Source: Verrucomicrobiota bacterium (lineage in GTDB: Bacteria; Verrucomicrobiota; Verrucomicrobiia; Chthoniobacterales; UBA10450). From it: a stretch of DNA of 22,544 nt. Both the position numbers and the translations under genes were made by a program. How positions within the stretch are numbered: position 1 is the first letter of the stretch; each line of letters begins with the position of its first letter. Positions 1-7,104 of this stretch are shown here, piece after piece. The stretch is taken from contig QHOD01000012.1 in assembly GCA_003218615.1 (NCBI GenBank), forward strand, positions 1 to 22,544, given 5' to 3'. The notes under the pieces are model-generated. The model was given only the letters and a program-made list of their open reading frames with translations. It searched no databases and was not told where the DNA came from.

Positions 1-216
1 GCGAAAAAACTGCGCACGAAAAATTGCGACATCATCGTGGCAAACGATGTGAGCAGCGTCGACTCGGGAATGGAAAGCGACGAAAATGAAGTAACAGTCT
101 TGGTCCGAAATGGTGGAATCAAAAAAATTTCGCGCGCACCAAAAAAAATTATCGCGCGTGAGCTCGTGAAAATATTTTCAGATCTGCGAGAAAACTGTTT
201 GACAAAAAAAATGTGA
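1..216 (+). CDS. coaBC: CoaBC C-terminus (phosphopantothenate-cysteine ligase domain), 5' partial
   Basis: The reading frame is open from the first base and ends at TGA 214-216, giving the last 71 residues of a protein. It contains KNCDIIVANDV followed by a GMESDEN segment, matching the KxCDxIVAND...GFxSDEN block near the end of the CoaB domain of bifunctional CoaBC (Dfp). The family joins cysteine to 4'-phosphopantothenate and then decarboxylates the product in coenzyme A synthesis, in the cytoplasm. The tail after the SDEN block is lysine-rich (RAPKKIIARELVKIF), as usual for the substrate-clamping end. The CoaC flavoprotein half would lie upstream of the window, so I cannot tell whether this is the fused form or a separate CoaB. 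Confidence 0.85.
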   Translation, partial: AKKLRTKNCDIIVANDVSSVDSGMESDENEVTVLVRNGGIKKISRAPKKIIARELVKIFSDLRENCLTKKM

Positions 217-266
217 TGATTACTGAACACGTGAAAGTGAAGTCATTCCCAACTCTTCACACATCT

Positions 267-292
267 CCGCACGTTGCGGATTGAAAGGGGGG
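267..292 (+). promoter_or_regulatory. Hairpin plus strong Shine-Dalgarno ahead of the microprotein gene
   Basis: CCGCA-CGT-TGCGG (267-279) can form a five-pair hairpin. It is followed by an AAAGGGGGGA purine run (284-293) whose last G is eight bases before the ATG at 301. The purine run is a much stronger ribosome site than most genes in this window have, and it is the main reason to accept the tiny reading frame after it. Confidence 0.5.
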
Positions 293-300
293 AATAGTCG

Positions 301-357
301 ATGGCAAAGAAAAAGAAAGCAGCAAAGAAAAAATCAGCGAAGAAAAAGAGGCATTAA
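301..357 (+). CDS. Lysine-rich 18-residue microprotein
   Basis: ATG 301 to TAA 355-357 encodes MAKKKKAAKKKSAKKKRH, with ten Lys, one Arg and one His in 18 residues. A strong Shine-Dalgarno run sits eight bases upstream and a clear intrinsic terminator (416-450) follows, so it is a complete one-gene unit between coaBC and suhB. The composition resembles the lysine/alanine-rich tails of bacterial histone H1-like and ribosomal proteins, so nucleic-acid binding is the natural guess, but nothing in the sequence proves it. It could instead be a leader peptide or an A-rich transcript that is translated little. I do not recognise a named family. The longer reading frame that overlaps it in another frame (281-592) runs through repeats and the terminator and is not a gene. 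Confidence 0.6.
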   Translation: MAKKKKAAKKKSAKKKRH

Positions 358-375
358 GGCCCGACGCTTGATCAC

Positions 376-397
376 GATCCCGAAAGCTTTCGGGATC
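376..397. repeat. Perfect 22-bp palindrome
   Basis: GATCCCGAAAG followed directly by its exact reverse complement CTTTCGGGATC. It lies between the microprotein stop and the terminator. It looks like a short REP-type palindromic element, not an operator for a neighbouring gene, because other unrelated palindromes occupy the adjacent gaps. Confidence 0.7.
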
Positions 398-415
398 ACA
401 ATCCCTAACTTCAAC

Positions 416-450
416 CCGGGAGGAGAATTTATTTTCCTCCCGGTTTTTTT
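416..450 (+). terminator. Rho-independent terminator after the microprotein gene
   Basis: CCGGGAGGA (416-424) pairs perfectly with TCCTCCCGG (435-443), and a further G-T and two A-T pairs close the loop. Seven T follow at 444-450. This is the clearest intrinsic terminator in the window. It separates the microprotein transcript from the suhB-ispF-cysS genes. Confidence 0.85.
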
Positions 451-478
451 CTGTCGCGGCTTGATCTCCCGTTTGGAT

Positions 479-501
479 GCACCGGGCTTGAAGCCCGGTG
501 C
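479..501. repeat. Inverted repeat, 11-bp arms
   Basis: GCACCGGGCTT, one G, then AAGCCCGGTGC: perfect 11-bp arms around one base. There is no T run on either side, so it is better read as a short palindromic repeat than as a terminator. Confidence 0.65.
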
Positions 502-594
502 TAATAAAAGAAACACAAATGACGATATCGATATTGTATCTGCATCTGGATTTCCGTTGTGCACTCTGCGTCCTTTGTGCGAGGTAGTCTGATC

Positions 595-1341
595 ATGAAG
601 CGTTACCTCGACGCGGCGGACAACGCTGCGCGCGCCGCGGGCGAGCTGCTGCGTAAAAGTTTTCAACACCCGCAGCGTGTCAATTCCGCCCTTGCGCATG
701 ATATCAAACTGGAGATTGACGTTCAGGCACAGGAATTAATTACGAAATTGCTTCTGGAAGAATTTCCCGAGCACGCACTCTACGGCGAAGAGGGAATCGT
801 CGGCGATCAATCAAGCGAGCATCAATGGGTCGTCGATCCACTCGATGGCACCGTGAATTATTTTTATGGCATCCCCCATTTTTGCGTTTCGATCGCTTTG
901 CGTTTCAGGGGCGAGATCATGGTTGGCGTCACCTACGATCCCATCCGTGAGGAAATGTGGAGAGGACAGAAAGGGGAAGCGCCGAAATTGAATGGGGAGA
1001 TTTTTCACGTGAGCGATCGCGCGGACCTGGCTGAAGCGGTGATCTCGGTCGGACTTTCCAAAACCGGGACCACGATCGAAGCCGGTCTTCCCGTCTTGCA
1101 ACGGATGATTCATCGCGCGCGCAAATGCCGCTTGCTCGGCAGCGCTGCGCTCGATATGGCCTATGTCGCTTGTGGACGGTTTGACGCTTACATCGAACAG
1201 GGAATCAGCCTTTGGGACATCGCCGCTGGTTGGCTCTTAATTGAAACTGCGGGCGGAATTGTTGACCTTCGTCCGCGTGAGGACATGAAAGACAAATACA
1301 GCGTTGTCGCCTCCAACGGCCTGATCGATTTAAAACTCTGA
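595..1341 (+). CDS. suhB: Inositol-1-monophosphatase family protein
   Basis: A 248-residue protein with the three metal-binding motifs of the Mg-dependent inositol monophosphatase superfamily: GEE at 64-66, DPLDGT at 81-86 (in WVVDPLDGTVNY) and WDIAAG at 207-212. The family hydrolyses inositol phosphates or related sugar phosphates in the cytoplasm; SuhB of E. coli also binds the transcription machinery. ATG 595 is chosen because the protein then begins MKRYLDAADNAARAAGELL, the usual family start, and GAGG lies 11 bases upstream; a longer frame back to 559 only adds repeat-like sequence. ispF starts four bases after the stop, so the two are probably co-transcribed. The substrate cannot be told apart from the sequence (inositol phosphate, fructose bisphosphate or PAP). 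Confidence 0.88.
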   Translation: MKRYLDAADNAARAAGELLRKSFQHPQRVNSALAHDIKLEIDVQAQELITKLLLEEFPEHALYGEEGIVGDQSSEHQWVVDPLDGTVNYFYGIPHFCVSIALRFRGEIMVGVTYDPIREEMWRGQKGEAPKLNGEIFHVSDRADLAEAVISVGLSKTGTTIEAGLPVLQRMIHRARKCRLLGSAALDMAYVACGRFDAYIEQGISLWDIAAGWLLIETAGGIVDLRPREDMKDKYSVVASNGLIDLKL

Positions 1342-1345
1342 TCCG

Positions 1346-1822
1346 ATGATTCGATGTGGAATCGGCTATGACGTGCATCGTCTTGTGGAAGGACGAAAAA
1401 TGATCCTTGGCGGTGTTGAGATCGCGCATTCGCATGGACTCGCAGGACATTCCGATGCCGATGTTCTCTCGCACGCGATCGCGGACGCGCTGCTGGGCGC
1501 GATCGGCGCGGGCGACATCGGTCAACATTTCCCAAACACCGACGAAGCATTCCGCGACATGAGCAGCCTGGAAATTTTGCGGCGCGTAACCAAATTGCTT
1601 GCCGATAAAAAGGCGCGCGTGATCAATATCGATGCAACCGTTATCGCCGAGGCGCCGAAACTTGCGCCGCACGTTCCGGCGATGCGAAAGAAAATCGCGC
1701 AAGCGATCAGCCTCTCCGAGTCCAATGTCAGCGTAAAAGCCACAACAAACGAAAGCCTCGGTGCGATTGGTCGCGGCGAAGGAATCGCCGCGATGGCCAT
1801 TGCCACTGTGGAGCAAGAATGA
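1346..1822 (+). CDS. ispF: 2-C-methyl-D-erythritol 2,4-cyclodiphosphate synthase
   Basis: A 158-residue protein of normal IspF length. It cyclises CDP-methylerythritol 2-phosphate to the cyclodiphosphate with loss of CMP, a step of the MEP isoprenoid pathway; the enzyme is a cytoplasmic trimer. Visible family marks are GIGYDVHRL, with Asp9 and His11 as metal ligands, AGHSDADVLSHA with His43 as the third ligand, DIGQHFPNTD, and the C-terminal TTNESLGAIGRGEG block. It starts four bases after the inositol monophosphatase stop, implying one transcript. IspF is often beside or fused to IspD, but no IspD is in this window; another MEP enzyme, Dxs, lies about 6 kb downstream. Confidence 0.96.
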   Translation: MIRCGIGYDVHRLVEGRKMILGGVEIAHSHGLAGHSDADVLSHAIADALLGAIGAGDIGQHFPNTDEAFRDMSSLEILRRVTKLLADKKARVINIDATVIAEAPKLAPHVPAMRKKIAQAISLSESNVSVKATTNESLGAIGRGEGIAAMAIATVEQE

Positions 1823-1850
1823 TCTGTTGTTGTAGCTGTGCGCATTGAAG

Positions 1851-1953
1851 GTCATGGTGAGCGGAGCGAACCATCTCTCAATCGCAGGCCCGATTTTCCG
1901 ACACAAGAAAGCGCGCCATTCTTCTGTGAAGTCCCTCGCTGCCACTCGGGATG
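1851..1953. repeat. Degenerate intergenic inverted repeat
   Basis: The 138-base gap between ispF and cysS is mostly this element. The left part reads GGTCATGGTGAGCGGAGCGAA and the right end CTCGCTGCCACTCGGGATGACA; the right end reverse-complemented (TGTCATCCCGAGTGG...GCGAG) resembles the left arm imperfectly. The cysS start codon is eight bases after its end, so it forms most of the cysS 5' leader. Confidence 0.5.
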
Positions 1954-1960
1954 ACACTGA

Positions 1961-3382
1961 ATGAAGAATATGTCTCTCCGTTTTTTTAACACCTACTCAC
2001 GCCAGCTCGAGGATTTCGAGCCGCGCGATCCGGCTTCGCGCAAGCTCGACATCTACACGTGCGGGCCGACTGTTTACAGCCGGGCGCACATCGGAAATTT
2101 TCGCGCGTATATCTTCGAGGACTTGCTCCAAAGACATCTCGAACTGCGCGGCTACAAAGTGCATCGCGTCATGAACATCACTGACGTGGATGACAAAACG
2201 ATCCGTGGCGCACGCGAAGCAAAAATTGCGCTCCAGAAATTTACTGAGCAATTCAAGCAGGCGTTCTTCGAGGATATCGAAACACTACGAATCAAACGCG
2301 CGGATGAATTCCCTTCCGCTACGGATCAGCGCTACATCGATCGGATGATCGAGATGATCAACACGCTCGTCTCGCGCGGGCTTGCATATCAAGCCGAGGA
2401 CAAGTCAGTTTATTTTCGCATCAACAAATTTCCAGATTACGGAAAGCTTGCGCATTTCGATCTCACCCAGTTGCAATCAACCGGACGCGTGAAGCACGAC
2501 GAATACGACAAGGAACACATCGGGGATTTCGCGCTTTGGAAAGCGTGGGATGAAGAAGACGGCGACGTGGCCTGGGAAAGCCCATGGGGCCGCGGCCGCC
2601 CGGGTTGGCACATCGAATGCAGCGCGATGGCGACCGCGTTACTCGGCGATCAGATCGATATTCACTGCGGTGGCGTCGATAACATTTTTCCGCATCACGA
2701 AGCGGAGATCGCACAGAGTGAAGGCGTCACCGGTAAAAAATTCGTGCGTTACTGGCTGCATTGCGCGCATTTGCTGGTCGATGGACAAAAAATGTCCAAA
2801 TCGCTCGGCAATTTTTACACGCTGCCCGATCTTCTAAAGAAGGGATACACCGGCCGCGACATTCGCTACGCGCTCATGCGCGTGCATTATCGCGCGCCGC
2901 TTAATTTTACGTGGGAAGGGATGGAGGAAGCGCGACAAGCACTCGCCCGCATTGATGAATGGCTGGTGCGGCTGCGCGAAACTGCCGGCGACAAGATCGA
3001 CAACAAAAACGTCGACCTGGAACTCGGTCAGCAATTTGAAGAAGCGCTCGATGACGACCTGAATATTTCCGCAGCGCTTGGATTTTTGTTCGAATCAATT
3101 CGGGAAACGAACCGCGCGATGGATCGAGGCGAATTGGACGCCGCATCGGCCAAGGCATGGCTAAATTGGTGGGAGCGCGTCAATAGCGTGCTCGCTCTTG
3201 AGATAGAAACCGCCGTCGTGTTGCCAGCGGATGTTGCGCAATTAGCAGAGCAGCGCGAAAACGCGCGGCGGGAAAAAAATTGGAAACGCAGCGACGAATT
3301 GCGCGATCGGATTTTGGAGCTCGGCTGGGAAACGCGCGACACGAAAGACGGGCAGAAGCTCGCGCCACATGTCAAGGTGTGA
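1961..3382 (+). CDS. cysS: Cysteine-tRNA ligase
   Basis: A 473-residue class I aminoacyl-tRNA synthetase that charges tRNA-Cys. YTCGPTVY with Cys34, HIGN at 43-46 and KMSKS at 277-281 (QKMSKSLGNF) form the ATP site. Cys34, Cys220 (WHIECSAM) and the PHHEAEIAQSE segment (His245, Glu249) match the zinc site that selects cysteine. The C-terminus has the DALR-like helical region and the ARREKNWKRSDELRDRI segment typical of CysS. ATG 1961 and ATG 1970 are both possible; the conserved LRFFNTYSR follows either. There is no clear Shine-Dalgarno. It lies downstream of ispF behind a repeat-filled gap and 19 bases before the beta-helix protein gene. Confidence 0.97.
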   Translation: MKNMSLRFFNTYSRQLEDFEPRDPASRKLDIYTCGPTVYSRAHIGNFRAYIFEDLLQRHLELRGYKVHRVMNITDVDDKTIRGAREAKIALQKFTEQFKQAFFEDIETLRIKRADEFPSATDQRYIDRMIEMINTLVSRGLAYQAEDKSVYFRINKFPDYGKLAHFDLTQLQSTGRVKHDEYDKEHIGDFALWKAWDEEDGDVAWESPWGRGRPGWHIECSAMATALLGDQIDIHCGGVDNIFPHHEAEIAQSEGVTGKKFVRYWLHCAHLLVDGQKMSKSLGNFYTLPDLLKKGYTGRDIRYALMRVHYRAPLNFTWEGMEEARQALARIDEWLVRLRETAGDKIDNKNVDLELGQQFEEALDDDLNISAALGFLFESIRETNRAMDRGELDAASAKAWLNWWERVNSVLALEIETAVVLPADVAQLAEQRENARREKNWKRSDELRDRILELGWETRDTKDGQKLAPHVKV

Positions 3383-3401
3383 TCTGATAGCGCTAACAAT
3401 T

Positions 3402-4082
3402 ATGTTCGCACCTTCCGAATTTCTTAACCTTGAACACACGGCCCATCCAAAGTTGTTCGAGAGCCAGAATTATGTCTGGGACGCGCTCAAACAGATTGCG
3501 AGTTACTTGCAATTTCGCTTGAAGCCCGGAGTGCTCGGCGAACTATTGGGAAAACCTTTCGTCAGCAATCATGTCTTCATCGGACGTGGCACGATCGTCG
3601 AGCAAGGTGCAGTGTTGAAAGGTCCGGCTTGGATCGGCGAAAATTGTCAGATTCGCAGTGGCTGTTACGTGCGCGAGAACGTAATCGCCGGCAATGGTGT
3701 GGTGATGGGGAACTCCTGCGAATTCAAGAATTGCATTCTCTTCGACGAAGCGCAGGTGCCGCATTTTAATTATGTGGGCGATTCGATCCTCGGGCACCAC
3801 GCTCATCTCGGCGCGGGCGTCATTCTCTCGAACGTGAAGCTCGATCATGGCGAAATCGCTGTCACTACACCCGACGGCGAGATCGCAACCGGACTCCGAA
3901 AATTCGGGGCGATCGTCGGCGATCGGACGGAAATCGGTTGCAACGCCGTGATTAACCCGGGCTCGGTCATCGGTCGCGATTGTATGATTTATCCAGGTGT
4001 GAACTTTCGCGGCATCCTACCTCACGGCAACATGGTCAAATTACGGCAGGAACTTCAAGTCCTGGATCGACGCGATAGATAA
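3402..4082 (+). CDS. Stand-alone left-handed beta-helix (hexapeptide-repeat) protein, GlmU C-terminal-like
   Basis: A 226-residue protein. After about 45 helical N-terminal residues it has repeated [LIV]-G-x4 hexapeptides (HVFIGRGTIVEQGAVLKGPAWIGENCQIRSG and on to GAIVGDRTEIGCNAVINPGSVIGRD), which fold into the left-handed beta-helix of GlmU-type acyltransferases and sugar nucleotidyltransferases. The usual N-terminal nucleotidyltransferase domain is absent. Such proteins are often annotated as UDP-N-acetylglucosamine pyrophosphorylases, but with no Rossmann domain that name is doubtful; an acetyltransferase or assembly role is as likely. ATG 3402 is preferred to ATG 3369, which would overlap cysS by 14 bases. 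It follows cysS by 19 bases and is probably co-transcribed. Confidence 0.75.
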   Translation: MFAPSEFLNLEHTAHPKLFESQNYVWDALKQIASYLQFRLKPGVLGELLGKPFVSNHVFIGRGTIVEQGAVLKGPAWIGENCQIRSGCYVRENVIAGNGVVMGNSCEFKNCILFDEAQVPHFNYVGDSILGHHAHLGAGVILSNVKLDHGEIAVTTPDGEIATGLRKFGAIVGDRTEIGCNAVINPGSVIGRDCMIYPGVNFRGILPHGNMVKLRQELQVLDRRDR

Positions 4083-4086
4083 CGTG

Positions 4087-4171
4087 CGGATGGGCGGGGA
4101 TTCGAACCCCGGGTGCCTTTCGGCACACACGCTTTCCAGGCGTGCACAATAGACCGCTCTGTCACCCATCC
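4087..4171 (-). tRNA. tRNA-Ser(GGA)
   Basis: On the minus strand the acceptor stem GGATGGG pairs with CCCATCC (4088-4094), with discriminator G at 4087. The anticodon loop is CTGGAAA, giving GGA (serine, UCC/UCU codons). A long variable arm (TGTGCCGAAAGGCACC) marks a class II tRNA, and the T arm GGGGTTCGAATCCCC is normal. About 85 bases. The bases after the discriminator are CAC, so the 3' CCA is not encoded. It lies in the 3' region of the hemQ gene on the same strand. Confidence 0.93.
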
Positions 4172-4172
4172 C

Positions 4173-4207
4173 GTTGAGATCTCGACGCTCACAGAGCGCC
4201 GCTACAG
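4173..4207. repeat. Short repeat-like segment between tRNA-Ser and hemQ
   Basis: On the minus strand this reads CTGTAGCGGCGCTCTGTGAG and then CGTCGAGATCTC. It holds a small GCGCTC-TGT-GAGCGT hairpin (one wobble) and the palindrome GAGATCTC. It looks like another intergenic repeat word, with no T run. Confidence 0.35.
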
Positions 4208-4210
4208 TTG

Positions 4211-5032
4211 TCAAAGTTGTAATCGTCGGAACAATTCGTCGAGCGGCAGTTGAATGCCGATGTAGAATTCACCGAAATCCGCATACTCAGCGCTCACCGG
4301 ATCGAAACGCATTTTGTAAACGATCGCCTTAATCTGAAATGTGTCGCGCGCAAACAGCGTCACACCCCACTCCGCGTCGTCCAGACCCGTTGAACCGGTG
4401 ATGAGCTGTTTCACTTTGCCGGCGAATTCGCGTCCGACGGCGGCGTGCCCTTTCATGAGTTTGCGACGCTCGTCATACGGGAGCGCGTACCAATTTCGTT
4501 CCTCCCCGCGGCGCTTGCTCATATTATAAAAGCAAACCACCGGCCAATCGGGCAGTGTGGGATAGACGCGCTCCTGCCGGTAATGTTTCATTCGGTCGCG
4601 GAATGAATACATTGCCTCGGCGAATTTCTCCGAGTCGGGCTTGAGGTTTTGTTCCGTTGCCAGCGTCTCCGCGTACTCTTCGTCCGTCGTGATGTACTCG
4701 CTTTCCTCGGTCAACGAGAGATAGCTGTAGACTGGGGCCAGCACATCAACGCCTAACGAGAGTAAGAGTCGCTTCTCGATCTTGTTTGCGTTGTGCAGGT
4801 CCGGTGTGATCAGCATGAAGCCGAGCTCCGCCTTTGGCGTGACCATGCTCAGGGTGAGCAGTTGCGTCGATTCCATTGCGCGCACGTCCTGCACGAGCGA
4901 CGCGAGGCTCGTTTTCGCAGCATTCTGTTCTTCGCGATTGAGCAATTGCCATTGTCCGTACTCGATCCGATAAAAAAGGTGCAGACAGTGCCAGCCTTCC
5001 TCTGGGACAAGCGTCGTATTTTTATCCGTCAT
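4211..5032 (-). CDS. hemQ: HemQ-type coproheme decarboxylase (chlorite dismutase family)
   Basis: A 273-residue protein of the chlorite-dismutase-like fold. In the coproporphyrin-dependent haem pathway such proteins use peroxide to decarboxylate coproheme to haem b in the cytoplasm. Family marks are YSYLSLTEESEY at 102-113, the block YPTLPDWPVVCFYNMSKRRGEERNWY at about 157-182, LMKGHAAVGR (His196 as likely proximal haem ligand) and GLDDAEWGVTLFARD. Most relatives have YPMSKRR; here it is YNMSKRR, leaving Tyr169 as the likely catalytic tyrosine. ATG 5032 is chosen because GGAG sits nine bases upstream; an in-frame GTG at 5059 would add nine residues. It follows the rhomboid-fold gene on the same strand. 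True chlorite dismutase activity is less likely in this context. Confidence 0.88.
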   Translation of the reverse strand: MTDKNTTLVPEEGWHCLHLFYRIEYGQWQLLNREEQNAAKTSLASLVQDVRAMESTQLLTLSMVTPKAELGFMLITPDLHNANKIEKRLLLSLGVDVLAPVYSYLSLTEESEYITTDEEYAETLATEQNLKPDSEKFAEAMYSFRDRMKHYRQERVYPTLPDWPVVCFYNMSKRRGEERNWYALPYDERRKLMKGHAAVGREFAGKVKQLITGSTGLDDAEWGVTLFARDTFQIKAIVYKMRFDPVSAEYADFGEFYIGIQLPLDELFRRLQL

Positions 5033-5097
5033 CGCGTTAGTCTCCGCTGTGAAGTTCACTGGTCAAGATGGTAGGAGCGATTCCCCTCAGCTCGCCT

Positions 5098-5119
5098 GGG
5101 CGGTTCGGGTGAACCGCCC
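5098..5119. repeat. Perfect 9-bp stem hairpin between the rhomboid-fold gene and hemQ
   Basis: GGGCGGTTC, loop GGGT, then GAACCGCCC. It begins four bases after the rhomboid-fold gene's stop on the minus strand and ends 66 bases before the hemQ ATG. With no following T run, it may stabilise the transcript, attenuate or simply be a repeat. Confidence 0.65.
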
Positions 5120-5123
5120 CAAC

Positions 5124-5906
5124 CTAACGCGCCGGACTTTCGGCGCGCGGCAAATGCGCCATGCAATATTCTTCACCGTCACGCGAGACGCGGAAGTCGA
5201 GATTCGGGTCGCTTAATTCCGTCGCTCCGCAAACCGCACATTTGTGCAATGGTTCGGCTTCGCTGCGAGACTGGCGAGCAAAACGTTTGCGGCGCGCCGA
5301 GACTTCACCGCGGTGCCGCGCTTCGTAAACGATCTCCGGGCCAAAGAAGATCAGATAATTGACGAATGCCGCCACCAGGGCCATGCGATAGGAATTCGAA
5401 TTGATGAAAAATCCGAACAACAAAAACGCGGCTGAAACCCAGGCGAGCCATTTGATTTTCACCGGCAGGATAAACAAAATGTAAATCACCTGATCGGGAT
5501 AAAATCGCGCAAACGCGTAAAACAACGACGCGAACAGCATTGAGTTGGAAAAACGCGCGCCGAAGAAAAATGCAGCGGCCGTCGTGCCGATCACTCCGAA
5601 AAAAAAATAGAGCGTGAGCCGAAAAGCTCCCCACGCTTGTTCGAGTCCGTCGCCAATAAACCAGAGAAACCAAAGAAAAAGGATGATCCACAAAAAGCTG
5701 GCGGTTTGCGGGAGAAAAATATATGTGACCAGCCGCCAGACTTCCCCATGGAGGACACGCGCCGGATCCAGATCGAGCACGAATCGAAAATCTGGATTCA
5801 GCCGTACCAGCATGAACACCAGCGCGGTGAGGCCTACGACGATCCGCATCAATCCCGGGACTGCAAGAAATCCAAGGCGGCGTTCGAGTTTATCTAACCA
5901 AGCCAT
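5124..5906 (-). CDS. Rhomboid-fold membrane protein, probably inactive, with C-terminal Cys-rich tail
   Basis: A 260-residue integral membrane protein with about six hydrophobic segments. GEVWRLVTYIFLPQ and GDGLEQAWGAFRLTLYFF match the WR-containing loop and the G-x2-LE-x2-WG motif before TM3 of rhomboid family proteins. The GxSG catalytic serine motif expected in TM4 is not present (the region reads RFSNSMLFASLFYAFARFYPDQ), so I infer a pseudoprotease. After an Arg-rich segment the tail carries HKCAVCGATE and EYCMAHL, a possible small metal site. ATG 5906 (MAWLDKLERR) is chosen over an upstream start that adds unlike sequence. hemQ follows on the same strand, but a functional link is not shown. 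Confidence 0.7.
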   Translation of the reverse strand: MAWLDKLERRLGFLAVPGLMRIVVGLTALVFMLVRLNPDFRFVLDLDPARVLHGEVWRLVTYIFLPQTASFLWIILFLWFLWFIGDGLEQAWGAFRLTLYFFFGVIGTTAAAFFFGARFSNSMLFASLFYAFARFYPDQVIYILFILPVKIKWLAWVSAAFLLFGFFINSNSYRMALVAAFVNYLIFFGPEIVYEARHRGEVSARRKRFARQSRSEAEPLHKCAVCGATELSDPNLDFRVSRDGEEYCMAHLPRAESPAR

Positions 5907-5917
5907 GTTTGGGCAAG

Positions 5918-5978
5918 AGTAGCGCAAGCGTCTTACTTGCGAAATAAAACAGATTGCAAGCCGGAAGCTTGCGCTCCT
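5918..5978. repeat. Imperfect inverted repeat between divergent rhomboid-fold gene and gcvT
   Basis: AGCGCAAGC (5921-5929) and GCTTGCGCT (5967-5975) are perfect outer arms, and inner copies ACTTGCG and TTGCAAGC extend the hairpin. It fills most of the 97-base gap between the divergent starts and begins about a dozen bases from the rhomboid-fold start codon, so it lies where both promoters should be. I see no glycine riboswitch before gcvT. Confidence 0.65.
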
Positions 5979-6003
5979 TTTTGTCGACGCCTAGCTTGCC
6001 GGC

Positions 6004-7104
6004 GTGAGCGAAACCGTGCAAAAAACCACGCCGCTGTACGAAGAACATGTCCGGCGCGGCGCGAAAATTATTCCGTTCGGCGGCTGGCTCATGCCGGTCC
6101 AATACACAAGCATCGTCGGGGAACATCAGGCCGTGCGAAACAACGTTGGGATCTTCGATATTTCGCACATGGGTCAATTGATCGTCAGCGGTCCGGCAGC
6201 TGGCAAATGGTTGAACACGATGCTGACAAACAACACCGACAAGTTGGGAGTTGGCCAGGGGCAATACACTTTTCTGCTCAGTGAAGACGGCGGAATCATT
6301 GATGATCTGATTGTTTATCGGATCGAGAAAGGGGAGTTTCTCCTCGTGGTGAATGCCGCACGCACGGATGAAGACTTCGCCTGGCTGGACCGACACCGAC
6401 CAACCGATGTCGATCTAAAGAATCGCAGCGCGGATTTTGGCGGAGTCGCCATTCAAGGCCCGCGCGTAGCGCAATTATTTCACGCGCTCTTCGGCGAAGA
6501 TGTCGATCTTCCGGCCCGAAATCACATTGTCGATCTTGGGCTCGATGGAGCAAAGGTTTCAGTCGCTCGGACCGGTTACACGGGCGAGGACGGCGTGGAA
6601 GTTTTCTTTCACACGAAAGATGCCGTGAAGTTTTGGAACGCTGTTCTTGAAAAAGGCGAACCGTTTGGAATCAAACCGTGCGGCCTCGGCGCACGCGACA
6701 CCTTGCGCCTCGAAGTCTGTTATCCGCTTAACGGTTCCGATCTCTCGCCGGAACGTAATCCGATCGAAGCCGGTCTCGGTTTCTTTGTCGATCTAACCAA
6801 GCCAAAGTTCATTGGCCGGGAAGCTCTGCTCAAGACGAAGGAAAATGGCTCGCCGGAAAAACTGGTGGCGTTTCGAATGCAGGCAAAAGGGCCGCCGCCG
6901 CGACCGCATTATTTGGTTTTCGAGAACGGCGAGCGCATCGGCGAAGTAACCAGTGGCACACTTTCTCCGAGCTTGAATTACGGCATTGGCATGGCATACG
7001 TGTCCGCGCCGCACACGAAAATCGGAGCGCAGATCGACATCGAGATTCGCGGGCAGAAATTTCCGGCCATCATCGAAAAGAAACCGCTCTACAAAAAATC
7101 ATGA
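6004..7104 (+). CDS. gcvT: Glycine cleavage system T protein (aminomethyltransferase)
   Basis: A 366-residue protein, normal for GcvT. It transfers the methylene group from the aminomethyl-lipoyl H protein to tetrahydrofolate, releasing ammonia. The N-terminus (TPLYEEHVRRGAKIIPFGGWLMPVQYTSIVGEHQAVRNNVGIFDISHMGQ), the GGIIDDLIVYRI block, YTGEDGVEVFF and CGLGARDTLRLEVCYPLNG are all typical, the last including the folate-region Arg/Asp. The start is GTG 6004, since the conserved TPLYEEH begins about eight residues later; no good Shine-Dalgarno precedes it. Its TGA overlaps the gcvH ATG as ATGA, indicating translational coupling. Confidence 0.96.
   Translation: MSETVQKTTPLYEEHVRRGAKIIPFGGWLMPVQYTSIVGEHQAVRNNVGIFDISHMGQLIVSGPAAGKWLNTMLTNNTDKLGVGQGQYTFLLSEDGGIIDDLIVYRIEKGEFLLVVNAARTDEDFAWLDRHRPTDVDLKNRSADFGGVAIQGPRVAQLFHALFGEDVDLPARNHIVDLGLDGAKVSVARTGYTGEDGVEVFFHTKDAVKFWNAVLEKGEPFGIKPCGLGARDTLRLEVCYPLNGSDLSPERNPIEAGLGFFVDLTKPKFIGREALLKTKENGSPEKLVAFRMQAKGPPPRPHYLVFENGERIGEVTSGTLSPSLNYGIGMAYVSAPHTKIGAQIDIEIRGQKFPAIIEKKPLYKKS

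Noticed and set aside
199..226. TTGACA at the end of coaBC as promoter for the microprotein
   Set aside because: The -35 is perfect but no acceptable -10 box follows at 16-18 bases (TACTGA at best).
281..592. 103-residue plus-strand frame before suhB
   Set aside because: It translates the microprotein gene in a different frame, two palindromes and a terminator; no conserved protein pattern.
334..699. Minus-strand frame across the same region
   Set aside because: It runs through the repeats and the first part of suhB on the opposite strand; a shadow frame.
1205..1957. 250-residue minus-strand frame opposite suhB and ispF
   Set aside because: Both plus-strand genes are certain, and the minus frame has no family motif.
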